17,203 nt of DNA from positions 1-17,203 of the forward strand of contig CAJONL010000081.1 of assembly GCA_905235875.1 (NCBI GenBank), written 5' to 3'. The notes under the pieces were generated by a model. That model was not told the DNA's origin. It saw only the letters and a program-made list of their open reading frames with translations, and did no database searches. Below, one piece after another: positions 7,881 to 14,723 of the stretch. This DNA comes from an uncultured Bacilli bacterium (lineage in GTDB: Bacteria > Bacillota_I > Bacilli_A > RF39 > UBA660). Both the position numbers and the translations under genes were made by a program. How positions within the stretch are numbered: position 1 is the stretch's first letter; each line of letters starts with the position of its first letter.

Positions 7881-8718
7881 CCTCCAACAATATAGGGTTA
7901 TTTAGTATATATTCAAGTAATTGTACAGATCTAATTATATAAAACCCATCAGCAATTCTCTCATCTAATGTTACACCAAAATCACAAAAACTTCTTATTT
8001 CTTTCTTATTTTGATCATTAATAATTTCTTTTTTATAAATTTTACCCATAGTAATTAAAATAGAATTAGTACCAAATGTACTTAAATGATGATAAATAGC
8101 TTCTGTTGAACCTATACTTCCAAGATTAGATAATATAACAGTGCTATAATATAAAATTTCTTTAGTCATTGAATATGGCAAAAGATCATGTCTATCCAAA
8201 AACTTAAATCCTCCAACTATAGGTACTCTAAGGAACTTAGGAAGATGTCCTATAAAATCAACTAAGTTATCAGTACCACTCGTAGTACTAGATCTAGTCT
8301 TTTTAACAGTATTACTAATTTTAGCACTTAATGTTTTTATATTATCATCTTTTTTTACATTTATTATTTGCATAACTTCTTGAGCTGAATCTTCAAATTT
8401 AACCTTTGCAGTATAAGCTAATAGTACTTTATTACGATCATAAAACTTACCATTAGCTATAAATCTATTAAGATATGGTCTATTATAAATTGTTTTAGCA
8501 ATAGCCATGCTAAACACATGAAAATAAGTAAGATGTTCTTTTTCTTTCTTATTATACTTTTCTACATAATCTACAAGATTAGTTACATCAATTGTATAAT
8601 TTGCATAAACTTCATTATCACACCTACTTTTTAACAAATCATTCATAATGTAATTCATACCATTAATTTTTTTTACACGTGTGCCATCTCTACGATCAAA
8701 AATACTCAACTTAATCAC
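7849..8718 (-). CDS. E2/CAT-fold acyltransferase-like protein without the usual active-site His
   Basis: The product resembles the catalytic domain of 2-oxoacid dehydrogenase E2 subunits and chloramphenicol acetyltransferase, but has no lipoyl or peripheral-subunit-binding domain. Seen from the GTG at 8718: an N-terminal RRDGTRV segment, YFHVFSMAIAKTIYNRP (65-81), the E2-like SNLGSIGS (197-204), and a C-terminal FGVTLDERIADGF where E2 enzymes have a DHRVIDG-type motif. Glu253 thus replaces the catalytic His, while Asp257-Gly258 is kept. The frame stays open to an ATG at 8766, but those residues (MFFFLCFF) have no SD and a TATAAT lies at 8735-8740. The GTG at 8718 (GGAAAG upstream) or TTG at 8709 (AGTGAT upstream) is a better start. 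The overlap with the ligase gene suggests a joint pathway, perhaps acyl activation and then transfer. Enzymatic activity is uncertain. Confidence 0.75.
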   Translation of the reverse strand: MIKLSIFDRRDGTRVKKINGMNYIMNDLLKSRCDNEVYANYTIDVTNLVDYVEKYNKKEKEHLTYFHVFSMAIAKTIYNRPYLNRFIANGKFYDRNKVLLAYTAKVKFEDSAQEVMQIINVKKDDNIKTLSAKISNTVKKTRSSTTSGTDNLVDFIGHLPKFLRVPIVGGFKFLDRHDLLPYSMTKEILYYSTVILSNLGSIGSTEAIYHHLSTFGTNSILITMGKIYKKEIINDQNKKEIRSFCDFGVTLDERIADGFYIIRSVQLLEYILNNPILLEDAASDEVEVK

Positions 8719-8734
8719 TCTACTTTCCAAAACC

Positions 8735-8740
8735 ATTATA
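8735..8740 (-). promoter_or_regulatory. Possible -10 element for the acyltransferase/ligase pair
   Basis: A perfect TATAAT on the minus strand would start transcription near 8728, downstream of both in-frame ATG codons (8766, 8736). This supports a GTG (8718) or TTG (8709) start and a very short leader. No convincing -35 box is seen at 17 bases. Confidence 0.4.
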
Positions 8741-8796
8741 TCAAAAAAACATAAAAAGAAAAACAAATATATGTTAATTATTAAATAAGTTGACTA

Positions 8797-8826
8797 TTAA
8801 CGATATTTTAACAAAAAGAATATAAT
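8797..8826 (+). promoter_or_regulatory. Promoter of the ABC importer operon
   Basis: TTAACG (8797-8802) and a perfect TATAAT (8821-8826) are separated by 18 bases. Transcription would start near 8833, just ahead of the GGAGG at 8841-8845. The leader is too short to hold a TPP or other riboswitch. A TTGACT at 8790-8795 is too far from the -10 element to be its partner. Confidence 0.6.
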
Positions 8827-8850
8827 ACATTATGAAAAAAGGAGGAATTT

Positions 8851-9828
8851 ATGAAAAAAACTTTAATTTTAATTATATTTATTGCGTTTCTATTAATTAG
8901 TATGATTGTATATAGTTTCAATTCAAATAATAAAAATGATTTAAAAGAAGTAAATTTATCAGAAGTAGCTCATAGTATTTTTTATGCTCCACAATATGTT
9001 GCAATAGAAAAAGGATATTTTAAAGATGAAGGACTTGATATAAAACTTACACTTGCAAATGGTGCTAATAATGTGATGGCTTCACTTTTAAGTGGTGACT
9101 CAGATATTGGACTATCTGGAAGCGAAGCTACAATTTATGTTTATAATAAAGGTGAAAAAGATTATGTAAAAACATTTGCAGGACTTACTAAAAAAGATGG
9201 TTCATTCATAGTATCAAGAGAAAAACTAAAAGACTTTAAAATAGAAGATTTAAAAGGAAAATATATAATCGGAGGACGACAAGGTGGTATGCCTGAGATG
9301 ACTTTAGAATATGTATTAAAAGAGAATAATATTAACCCTAATAAAGATTTAACAATTGATACAAGTGTTGAATTTCAAAATATGGCATCAAGTTTCATTT
9401 CAGGAAAAGGAGACTTTGTAACACTTTTTGAACCTCTTGCAACTAAAATGGAAAATGAAGGTTATGGCCACAAAGTAAAATTATTGGGCTCACTTACTGA
9501 AAATGTTCCATATACTAGTTATAGTGCAAGAAAAAGTTATATAGATAATAATAAAGATGTTATAAAAAAATTTAAAGTAGCAATAAACAAAGGACTAGAA
9601 TTTGTAAATAATAATTCAAGCGATAAAATTGCAGATGCAATTAAAAACCAATTTCCTGACACTTCATATAACGACTTAAAAAAAGCAGTAGAAAGTTATA
9701 AACAAAATGATTCATGGAATAAAACTACTAAGTTAAAAGAAAAAGATTTTTATCATATGGAAGACATAGTTTTGAGTGCTAAAAAAATAAATAAAAAAGT
9801 ACAATTTAAGACTTTAGTTGATGAATAA
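8851..9828 (+). CDS. ABC transporter substrate-binding protein, NitT/TauT (NMT1/SsuA) family
   Basis: This extracytoplasmic receptor of 325 residues should deliver a small ligand to the permease and ATPase encoded downstream. Residues 1-23 are a hydrophobic N-terminal segment. The family core starts with SIFYAPQYVAIEKGYFKDEG (about 42-61) and continues with LLSGDSDIGLSGSEA (83-97) and an LKGKYIIGGRQGG segment (133-145). The start is the ATG at 8851 with GGAGG six bases away. It is the first gene of a three-gene operon, overlapping the ATPase by 8 bases. Gram-positive binding proteins are usually lipoproteins, but this one has no cysteine at all, so it must be membrane-anchored by the N-terminal helix or released. 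Relatives bind taurine or sulfonates, nitrate or thiamine precursors; the ligand here is unknown. Confidence 0.9.
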   Translation: MKKTLILIIFIAFLLISMIVYSFNSNNKNDLKEVNLSEVAHSIFYAPQYVAIEKGYFKDEGLDIKLTLANGANNVMASLLSGDSDIGLSGSEATIYVYNKGEKDYVKTFAGLTKKDGSFIVSREKLKDFKIEDLKGKYIIGGRQGGMPEMTLEYVLKENNINPNKDLTIDTSVEFQNMASSFISGKGDFVTLFEPLATKMENEGYGHKVKLLGSLTENVPYTSYSARKSYIDNNKDVIKKFKVAINKGLEFVNNNSSDKIADAIKNQFPDTSYNDLKKAVESYKQNDSWNKTTKLKEKDFYHMEDIVLSAKKINKKVQFKTLVDE

Positions 9829-10570
9829 TAGTATACTTGAAATAAAGAATTTAAGCAAAACTTATTATACTAAAGACAAAGAAATAAAAGCAATTAAAAA
9901 TATTAGTTTTGACGTAAAAGATGGAGATTTTATATCTATAGTAGGACCATCTGGATGTGGCAAAAGTACAATTTTATCAATTCTATCTGGAATATTAAAA
10001 AAGACAAGTGGCGATATTATTTATAATAAAAAAATAAAAACAGGGTACATGCTTCAAGAAGATGCCCTATTTCCTTTTAAAACAGTTTTTGAAAATTCAT
10101 GTTTAGGTTTGGAAATAGAAAAAAAACTAACTAAAGAAAATAAAAAAAATGTTGTAAATTTATTAAATAAATACGGTCTAAAAGATTTTATAAATAGTTA
10201 TCCAAATAGCCTTTCAGGAGGATTAAAACAAAGAGTAGCACTAATTAGAACTTTAGCAATTAATCCAGATATATTACTTTTAGATGAACCTTTTTCAAAA
10301 CTTGATTATTCTACGAGATTAATACTAAGTGATGAACTATATAAAATAATTAAAAACGAAAAAAAAACAGTAATTATGGTAACACACGATTTAGAAGAAG
10401 CAATTTCAATGGCCTCTAAAGTACTTGTAATGTCTAAAAGACCTGGAATGATAAAAAAAGAAATAGAAATAAATTTAGATAAAAAAAGGCTTCCTACAGA
10501 AAATAGAAAAGATAAAAAGTTCTTAAAATATTATGATGAAATATGGAATGATATTGAAAAGCAAATATAG
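9821..10570 (+). CDS. ABC transporter ATP-binding protein, NitT/TauT (SsuB/TauB) family
   Basis: This is the cytoplasmic ATPase that powers the importer. The 249-residue product has every ABC motif in order: Walker A GPSGCGKS (42-49), Q-loop around MLQED (Gln79), signature LSGGLKQR (131-138), Walker B ILLLDEP (151-157), D-loop SKLD and switch His in MVTHD (His189). The ATG at 9821 lies inside the end of the binding-protein gene; a TTG three bases earlier is also in frame but a weaker choice. No good SD is seen, so translation is probably coupled to the upstream gene. It overlaps the permease gene by up to 38 bases. Confidence 0.93.
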   Translation: MNNSILEIKNLSKTYYTKDKEIKAIKNISFDVKDGDFISIVGPSGCGKSTILSILSGILKKTSGDIIYNKKIKTGYMLQEDALFPFKTVFENSCLGLEIEKKLTKENKKNVVNLLNKYGLKDFINSYPNSLSGGLKQRVALIRTLAINPDILLLDEPFSKLDYSTRLILSDELYKIIKNEKKTVIMVTHDLEEAISMASKVLVMSKRPGMIKKEIEINLDKKRLPTENRKDKKFLKYYDEIWNDIEKQI

Positions 10571-11348
10571 AAATGATCATCAAAGATATTTAAAAAAAAT
10601 AAAGAAAAAAGAGCTTTTTATTAAAATAATAAAAATATCTATACTTATTATTTTTCTAATTTTTTGGGAATTACTAGGAAGATTAGAAATAATAAATACT
10701 TTTTTATTATCCTATCCAACTAAAATACTAAAAACAATTTTAGTACTTACTAAAGAGAATAATTTATTAACCCATATTTTTACTACAACTACAGAAGTGT
10801 TAATAAGTTTTATATTATCTACTATAATAGGAATAATAATAGCTAGTATTATGTGGCTTAACAATACATTTACTAAAATAATAGACCCATATCTTTCAGT
10901 AATTAATTCTTTACCTAAAGTAGCAATCGGGCCACTTTTAATAATATATTTTGGAACAGATATTAAAACCATTATAATACTAGCAGTATTAATTTCAGTA
11001 TTTACAGTTATACTAAATCTATATGATTCTTTTTCTAATACAGATACGTATAAAATAACTTTAATGAAATCTTTTAAAGCAACAAAATTACAAATATTTA
11101 CAAAATTAGTTTTAAGGGGAAACTTAAATTCTATAATAAATATATTAAAAATAAATATAAGTTTATCTTTAATCGGAGTAATTATGGGAGAACTATTAGT
11201 ATCAAAAAAAGGACTTGGATACTTAATAAACTATGCATGTCAATTATTTAATCTAAATCTAGTTATTACTAGCATTTTTATCCTAGGTGTTCTATCATAT
11301 ATTTTATATATAATTGTATCAAAACTAGAACTATTATTAAAAAAATAA
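10533..11348 (+). CDS. ABC transporter permease, NitT/TauT (SsuC/TauC) family
   Basis: This is the membrane subunit of the importer, up to 271 residues with about six hydrophobic segments. An EAA-type cytoplasmic loop for ATPase contact is visible (residues about 165-215, TLMKSFKATKLQIFTKLVL... followed by GVIMGELLVSKKGLGYLI). The N-terminus is Lys-rich and cytoplasmic. The exact start is unclear: the ATGs at 10533, 10536 and 10548 all lie within the ATPase gene and none has a strong SD, so coupled translation is likely. It is the last gene of the operon and is followed by a terminator. Confidence 0.9.
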   Translation: MMKYGMILKSKYRNDHQRYLKKIKKKELFIKIIKISILIIFLIFWELLGRLEIINTFLLSYPTKILKTILVLTKENNLLTHIFTTTTEVLISFILSTIIGIIIASIMWLNNTFTKIIDPYLSVINSLPKVAIGPLLIIYFGTDIKTIIILAVLISVFTVILNLYDSFSNTDTYKITLMKSFKATKLQIFTKLVLRGNLNSIINILKINISLSLIGVIMGELLVSKKGLGYLINYACQLFNLNLVITSIFILGVLSYILYIIVSKLELLLKK

Positions 11349-11362
11349 ACTATGTTTTTCTT

Positions 11363-11391
11363 AAAATGAAGAATTTATTTCTTCATTTTTT
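11363..11391 (+). terminator. Terminator of the ABC importer operon
   Basis: AAAATGAAGAA (11363-11373) and TTCTTCATTTT (11379-11389) form a perfect 11-bp stem with a 5-base loop, ending in T residues, 15 bases after the permease stop. The pattern is symmetrical, but no minus-strand gene ends here. Confidence 0.75.
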
Positions 11392-11428
11392 AATTATAAT
11401 TATATACCATATTTACATATAAAAAACA

Positions 11429-11434
11429 TATAAT
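11429..11434 (+). promoter_or_regulatory. Possible -10 element giving a leaderless DUF368 transcript
   Basis: TATAAT ends five bases before the ATG at 11440, so transcription would begin at or next to the start codon. No SD is present in the preceding 40 bases. No TTGACA-like box stands at 16-19 bases upstream, so chance in AT-rich DNA remains possible. Confidence 0.35.
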
Positions 11435-11439
11435 ATATT

Positions 11440-12255
11440 ATGAAAAATTTTATCAAAGGTTTTTTTGCTGGTATCTTTAGTATAACCCCTGGTCTTTCTG
11501 GTAGCATACTTCTAATTATATTAAACTTATACGATAAATGTATTTATGAGATAAGTAATATTTTTAAAACTCCTAAAAAAAGTATCATATTTTTACTGCC
11601 AATTGCACTTGGAGTAGTTTTAGGTATCTATTCTTTTAGTAATATTATTTTTATACTAATAAAAAATTATAAAGAAGAAGCATTTATTATCTTTACAGGT
11701 TTTATCTTTGCATCTATTCCAAACATAATTAAAAAAAGTACTAGACATGGATTTAAAAAATCATATTTATTATCATTTTTTATAGCACTTTTCGTTGGAA
11801 TAAGTATGCTACATTTAAGAAGTTCTAGTATTAAATATAATATAGATTATAATCTATTCTCATTAATAAAATATACACTTATAGGTTTTATACTTTCTAT
11901 ATCTACTATTATACCAGGAATATCTTCAACTATACTTTTATCATTATTCAATTTTTATGGAATATATATTATTAGTATATCTAGTTTTAATTTATATGTT
12001 TTAATTCCCGTAACACTTGGTTTTATTGTAACAACTATTATTATTTCTAAAATTATAAATTATTTATTAACCAATTATTATGGTTATACATATTTTTTTA
12101 TCTTAGGATTTTCTATTTCAACAATACCAACTCTATTAAGTTTTAAAATATCTTTTACTTTTAATACTATTATTAGTATAATCCTAGCTATTGTCTTCTT
12201 TTTTATAACATATATTTCAATAGAAAAAGCTACAAAAAATGTAGCTAACTTGTAA
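11440..12255 (+). CDS. DUF368 membrane protein, probable undecaprenyl-phosphate translocase (PopT-like)
   Basis: This 271-residue polytopic membrane protein belongs to the DUF368 family. Members have been reported as polyprenyl-phosphate translocases (PopT) that return the lipid carrier to the inner face of the membrane for cell-wall synthesis. The sequence shows the two pseudo-symmetric halves of the family: ITPGLSGSILLIILNLYD (15-32) and IIPGISSTILLSLFNFYG (157-174), each beginning a re-entrant-like segment. The ATG at 11440 lacks any SD; a TATAAT five bases upstream suggests a leaderless message. It stands alone after a terminator and ends 6 bases from the convergent YtxH-like gene. The family call is firm; the translocase role is by homology. 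Confidence 0.85.
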   Translation: MKNFIKGFFAGIFSITPGLSGSILLIILNLYDKCIYEISNIFKTPKKSIIFLLPIALGVVLGIYSFSNIIFILIKNYKEEAFIIFTGFIFASIPNIIKKSTRHGFKKSYLLSFFIALFVGISMLHLRSSSIKYNIDYNLFSLIKYTLIGFILSISTIIPGISSTILLSLFNFYGIYIISISSFNLYVLIPVTLGFIVTTIIISKIINYLLTNYYGYTYFFILGFSISTIPTLLSFKISFTFNTIISIILAIVFFFITYISIEKATKNVANL

Positions 12256-12261
12256 ATATAA

Positions 12262-12717
12262 TTATTTTTTAACAGTTTTTTTAGTTACCTTTTTAACAGG
12301 CTTTTTTTCTTCTTTAGGACTTATTTCAACTTCTTCAAGTTTTTTTGTAAGATCTTTAGAAACCTTAACAAAAGCATCTCTTAAATCTTCAACCTTTTCT
12401 AATACAATAGGTGTGCCCTTTTCTTTCGCATATGTTGCTAAGTCATCTATTTCTTTTTTTATTACAGAACTTTTTTCTTTAGCAATCTTTAAAGCCTTTT
12501 CTTTATCTAAATCATTAATTTCATCTCTTATTTTTAATATACTGTCTTCAATTGTATTTTTTATTTCTCCGTAATCTAAATCCTTAGCTTTATTTTTTAC
12601 ATCATCTAATTTTTCCATAAGCAACTTACGAGATTCAGATCCTTTTCTTGGAGCAAACAAAACTCCAAGTGACGCTCCAACCAAAGCTCCTGCAAATAAT
12701 CCCTTAAAATTTTTCAC
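12262..12717 (-). CDS. YtxH-like membrane-associated protein
   Basis: The 151-residue product begins with the YtxH signature: a glycine-zipper hydrophobic segment (GLFAGALVGASLGVLFAP, 6-23) followed by RKGSESR. The rest is a long charged helical region (about 30-135) and a Lys-rich tail. YtxH proteins are small envelope-associated proteins of Firmicutes, in Bacillus subtilis encoded beside ytxG in a stress-related operon; their molecular role is unknown. The start is a GTG at 12715-12717 with GGAGG 8 bases upstream; the ATG at 12723-12725 is out of frame. It is the last gene of the trmB operon, and its SD is fused to the stop codon of the preceding gene. Confidence 0.8.
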   Translation of the reverse strand: MKNFKGLFAGALVGASLGVLFAPRKGSESRKLLMEKLDDVKNKAKDLDYGEIKNTIEDSILKIRDEINDLDKEKALKIAKEKSSVIKKEIDDLATYAKEKGTPIVLEKVEDLRDAFVKVSKDLTKKLEEVEISPKEEKKPVKKVTKKTVKK

Positions 12718-12730
12718 AATTCATTCCTCC

Positions 12731-12994
12731 TTATTTCTTTTTTCTAAATATTTTTTCTATCATTAATGCAGCTTTTGCCACAAAAGTATCACTTACTGTA
12801 GTAACAGCATCTGTTACTGTGTCAATTGCGTTAAATACACCATTTATACTTTTAAGTTTACGCTCAAGATCATTTAAAATCAAATTTGTTCTATCAACTG
12901 TATATATTAGTTTTACACAAAGTATTATCATAAAAACTAATAAAAAAGCTCCGAGCACCAATAAAAGCGTAGTAAGAAACACATTAATATCCAT
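12731..12994 (-). CDS. DUF948/YtxG-like small membrane protein
   Basis: The 87-residue product has one N-terminal membrane segment (about 5-31, VFLTTLLLVLGAFLLVFMII...). A short helical part follows (NLILNDLERKLKSIN, 37-51), then a Thr/Val/Ala-rich segment and a basic end (KIFRKKK). This matches the layout of DUF948 (YtxG) proteins, though it is shorter than Bacillus YtxG. The call relies mainly on position directly before the ytxH-like gene. The ATG at 12992-12994 has a strong GGAGGG site that overlaps the stop codon of the upstream gene. The role is unknown, presumably envelope-related together with YtxH. Confidence 0.65.
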   Translation of the reverse strand: MDINVFLTTLLLVLGAFLLVFMIILCVKLIYTVDRTNLILNDLERKLKSINGVFNAIDTVTDAVTTVSDTFVAKAALMIEKIFRKKK

Positions 12995-13005
12995 CTTATC
13001 CCTCC

Positions 13006-14025
13006 TTATTCTGAATCATACATCATATCAATTAAATCATATAAATTCTTTTCTTCTGGTTCATCTTCAATGTCAGAATTTTCAATCTTTTTTATCTTTT
13101 TTATCTCATCAGCAGTTCTAGGCTTTAATTGTTCTTTTGTTATTTCTAATTTTTCATTGCTATTACTAATTTCTTTTTCAATATCATTAGATAATTTTTC
13201 ATTTTTTATACTACGAGTTGTTTTCTTTTTAGTTTTTTTATCAGTGTAATCAACATTATATTCAAGGCCTAAATCATCATAATATTCTTCAGCATCTCCT
13301 AGTGTAACTTTAGCAACCTCTGGTTTCTCTTTTTCACTCATATCATATAAAAGTCCTAAATCATCCTCTTCTTCAAAATATGGTTCATTTCCAAAAGCCT
13401 TATGTCTTACTTCATCTAAACTTACTTCTTCTTGTTTTTCAGGAACATAAACATGATTTTCTTTTGGTATACTATTATTATTTTTATTAAGAATAGGACT
13501 TACATCAACTAATCCATATACAGGCGAAATATTTGGTGATGGTTTAAACTTTTCCTTCTGCCTTTCATCACGATAACCACCATATAAAGTTTTACTTTTA
13601 ACGATTTCTTCCTCTTGCTTTGGTTGAGGCTTCTTAATCTTAGTAACACTTTCAGTAAAATCCTCATCATCAAAAATAATAGGACTTCTTCTAGATTCAC
13701 GTTTTGGAAATTTTTTAGGTTCTTCGTTTATAATCTTTTCTTTTAAAAGATCTACTTCATCTTCTCTTTTTGAAGTTGTTTTTTCAACATCAATCTGTTT
13801 AACTAACTCACCAGTTAAATCATCTTCAGCTTCTTTTTGTTTTTCTTCTTCCTCTGCCCTCATACGTTCTTCCAACGCTCTTCTTCTAAGTCTTCTTTTT
13901 AATTCTTCATCATCATCTTGATACTCTGCTTTTATTTTTCTTTTAGGAACTTCATCATTTGTGAATTCTTCATCAAATTCTTCTTCCTCGAATATAGCAT
14001 TCTTAATTTTTTCTAATATTTTCAT
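13006..14025 (-). CDS. Acidic, largely disordered cytosolic protein with repeated DDLGL motifs; possible envelope scaffold
   Basis: I do not recognise this 339-residue protein. It has no signal peptide or membrane span. Residues 1-12 could form a short amphipathic helix (KILEKIKNAIF) followed by an acidic run, an arrangement like the membrane-targeting N-terminus of SepF. Residues 40-69 are a highly charged helix or coiled coil. Most of the rest looks disordered and rich in Glu, Lys and Asp, with conserved-looking islands: KPSPNISPVYGLVD (161-174), DDLGLLYD (221-228), DDLGLEYN (250-257) and a C-terminal NLYDLIDMMYD (327-337). Short motifs spread along a disordered chain suggest several docking sites. 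It sits between a lipoprotein gene and the YtxG/YtxH-like pair, with fused stop/SD junctions on both sides. A division or envelope-complex scaffold is a guess. The ATG at 14025 has GAGGTGG upstream. Confidence 0.85.
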   Translation of the reverse strand: MKILEKIKNAIFEEEEFDEEFTNDEVPKRKIKAEYQDDDEELKRRLRRRALEERMRAEEEEKQKEAEDDLTGELVKQIDVEKTTSKREDEVDLLKEKIINEEPKKFPKRESRRSPIIFDDEDFTESVTKIKKPQPKQEEEIVKSKTLYGGYRDERQKEKFKPSPNISPVYGLVDVSPILNKNNNSIPKENHVYVPEKQEEVSLDEVRHKAFGNEPYFEEEDDLGLLYDMSEKEKPEVAKVTLGDAEEYYDDLGLEYNVDYTDKKTKKKTTRSIKNEKLSNDIEKEISNSNEKLEITKEQLKPRTADEIKKIKKIENSDIEDEPEEKNLYDLIDMMYDSE

Positions 14026-14035
14026 ATTCCACCTC

Positions 14036-14689
14036 TTAATCTGCAGACTCCATATCGATTACATCCTCATCTTTTTTCTGCTTTGATTCATCATATACCC
14101 CATATTCTTCTTCATAAGTTAAAAAGTTTTCAGTATTTTTACTAGGTCCAAGAAGTGTAAACTGCTCTGAGTCATATACAAGTGTATTAGACCCAATCAT
14201 ACTATCAATTGTTTTATAGTTATACTTAATACTCTTTAAAACAGTTAAACTATTATTAATTGCCAGTTTTGGATTATCTGTTACAACCTCTATTTTAGCA
14301 TAATTATACATAACTTCAACTAATTTTCCATCATTTCTTTCTCTAATTATAACATATCCATCCCCAAGTAACCCTTTAAACTGTTTAAAATACTCATAAC
14401 TATTCTTATTAAAATCAAACTTGTTATCTTTCTTATTATAGAAACTCACAAGATCAACATACATATAGTACTTTGTGCCATCTGAATATAAAACATTATT
14501 ATGATTAAAGTCACCAATTAAATTCATTCCCATTGGAATATAAAACTTATATCCTTTTAAATAAGTATTTTTTTGTTCTTGTTTAACTTTCAAATTATTA
14601 CTAATGATATAATCATAGCTTTGTTCATATATATTTGCGCATCCTGTAAGAATAAATAGTAAAGATACCAATAACAAATATTTTTTCAT
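14036..14689 (-). CDS. Putative lipoprotein of unknown function
   Basis: The 217-residue product carries a classical lipoprotein signal: MKKY, a hydrophobic core, then the lipobox LTGC with Cys17. It would be lipid-anchored on the outer face of the membrane. The mature part (about 200 residues) has a central domain beginning near YKFYIPMGMNLIGDF and ends in an acidic tail (KKDEDVIDMESAD); I do not recognise the fold. The frame opens at a GTG at 14695, but AGAGG (14696-14700) is properly spaced only for the ATG at 14689. It lies 34 bases after trmB. Its stop codon runs straight into the SD of the next gene, so it shares a message with the acidic protein and the YtxG/YtxH-like genes. Confidence 0.85.
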   Translation of the reverse strand: MKKYLLLVSLLFILTGCANIYEQSYDYIISNNLKVKQEQKNTYLKGYKFYIPMGMNLIGDFNHNNVLYSDGTKYYMYVDLVSFYNKKDNKFDFNKNSYEYFKQFKGLLGDGYVIIRERNDGKLVEVMYNYAKIEVVTDNPKLAINNSLTVLKSIKYNYKTIDSMIGSNTLVYDSEQFTLLGPSKNTENFLTYEEEYGVYDESKQKKDEDVIDMESAD

Positions 14690-14723
14690 ATACACCTCTA
14701 TTATAACAAAGTATTATTTATTT

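Noticed and set aside
8719..8766. N-terminal extension MFFFLCFF... of the acyltransferase as a signal peptide
   Set aside because: It has no SD, lies over a TATAAT, and E2/CAT-type proteins are cytosolic; a GTG or TTG start downstream fits better.
8780..8802. Palindromic-looking TTAATTATTAAATAAGTTG...TTAAC region as an operator
   Set aside because: The symmetry is only partial and expected by chance in such AT-rich DNA.
8767..8850. A TPP or other riboswitch ahead of the NitT/TauT-type importer
   Set aside because: Only about 18 bases lie between the predicted transcription start and the start codon, and no conserved aptamer sequence is seen.
10712..10972. Minus-strand frame of 86 residues
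   Set aside because: It is antisense to the permease, whose family motifs are clear.
12819..13121. Plus-strand frame of 100 residues
   Set aside because: It crosses the YtxG-like/acidic-protein junction on the opposite strand and has low-complexity content.
13509..13700. Second minus-strand frame inside the acidic-protein gene
   Set aside because: It is an alternate frame of a Glu/Lys-rich sequence without a ribosome site.
14700..14705. TATAAT immediately before the lipoprotein gene as its promoter
   Set aside because: Transcription would begin after the SD at 14696-14700, so cotranscription with trmB is more plausible.
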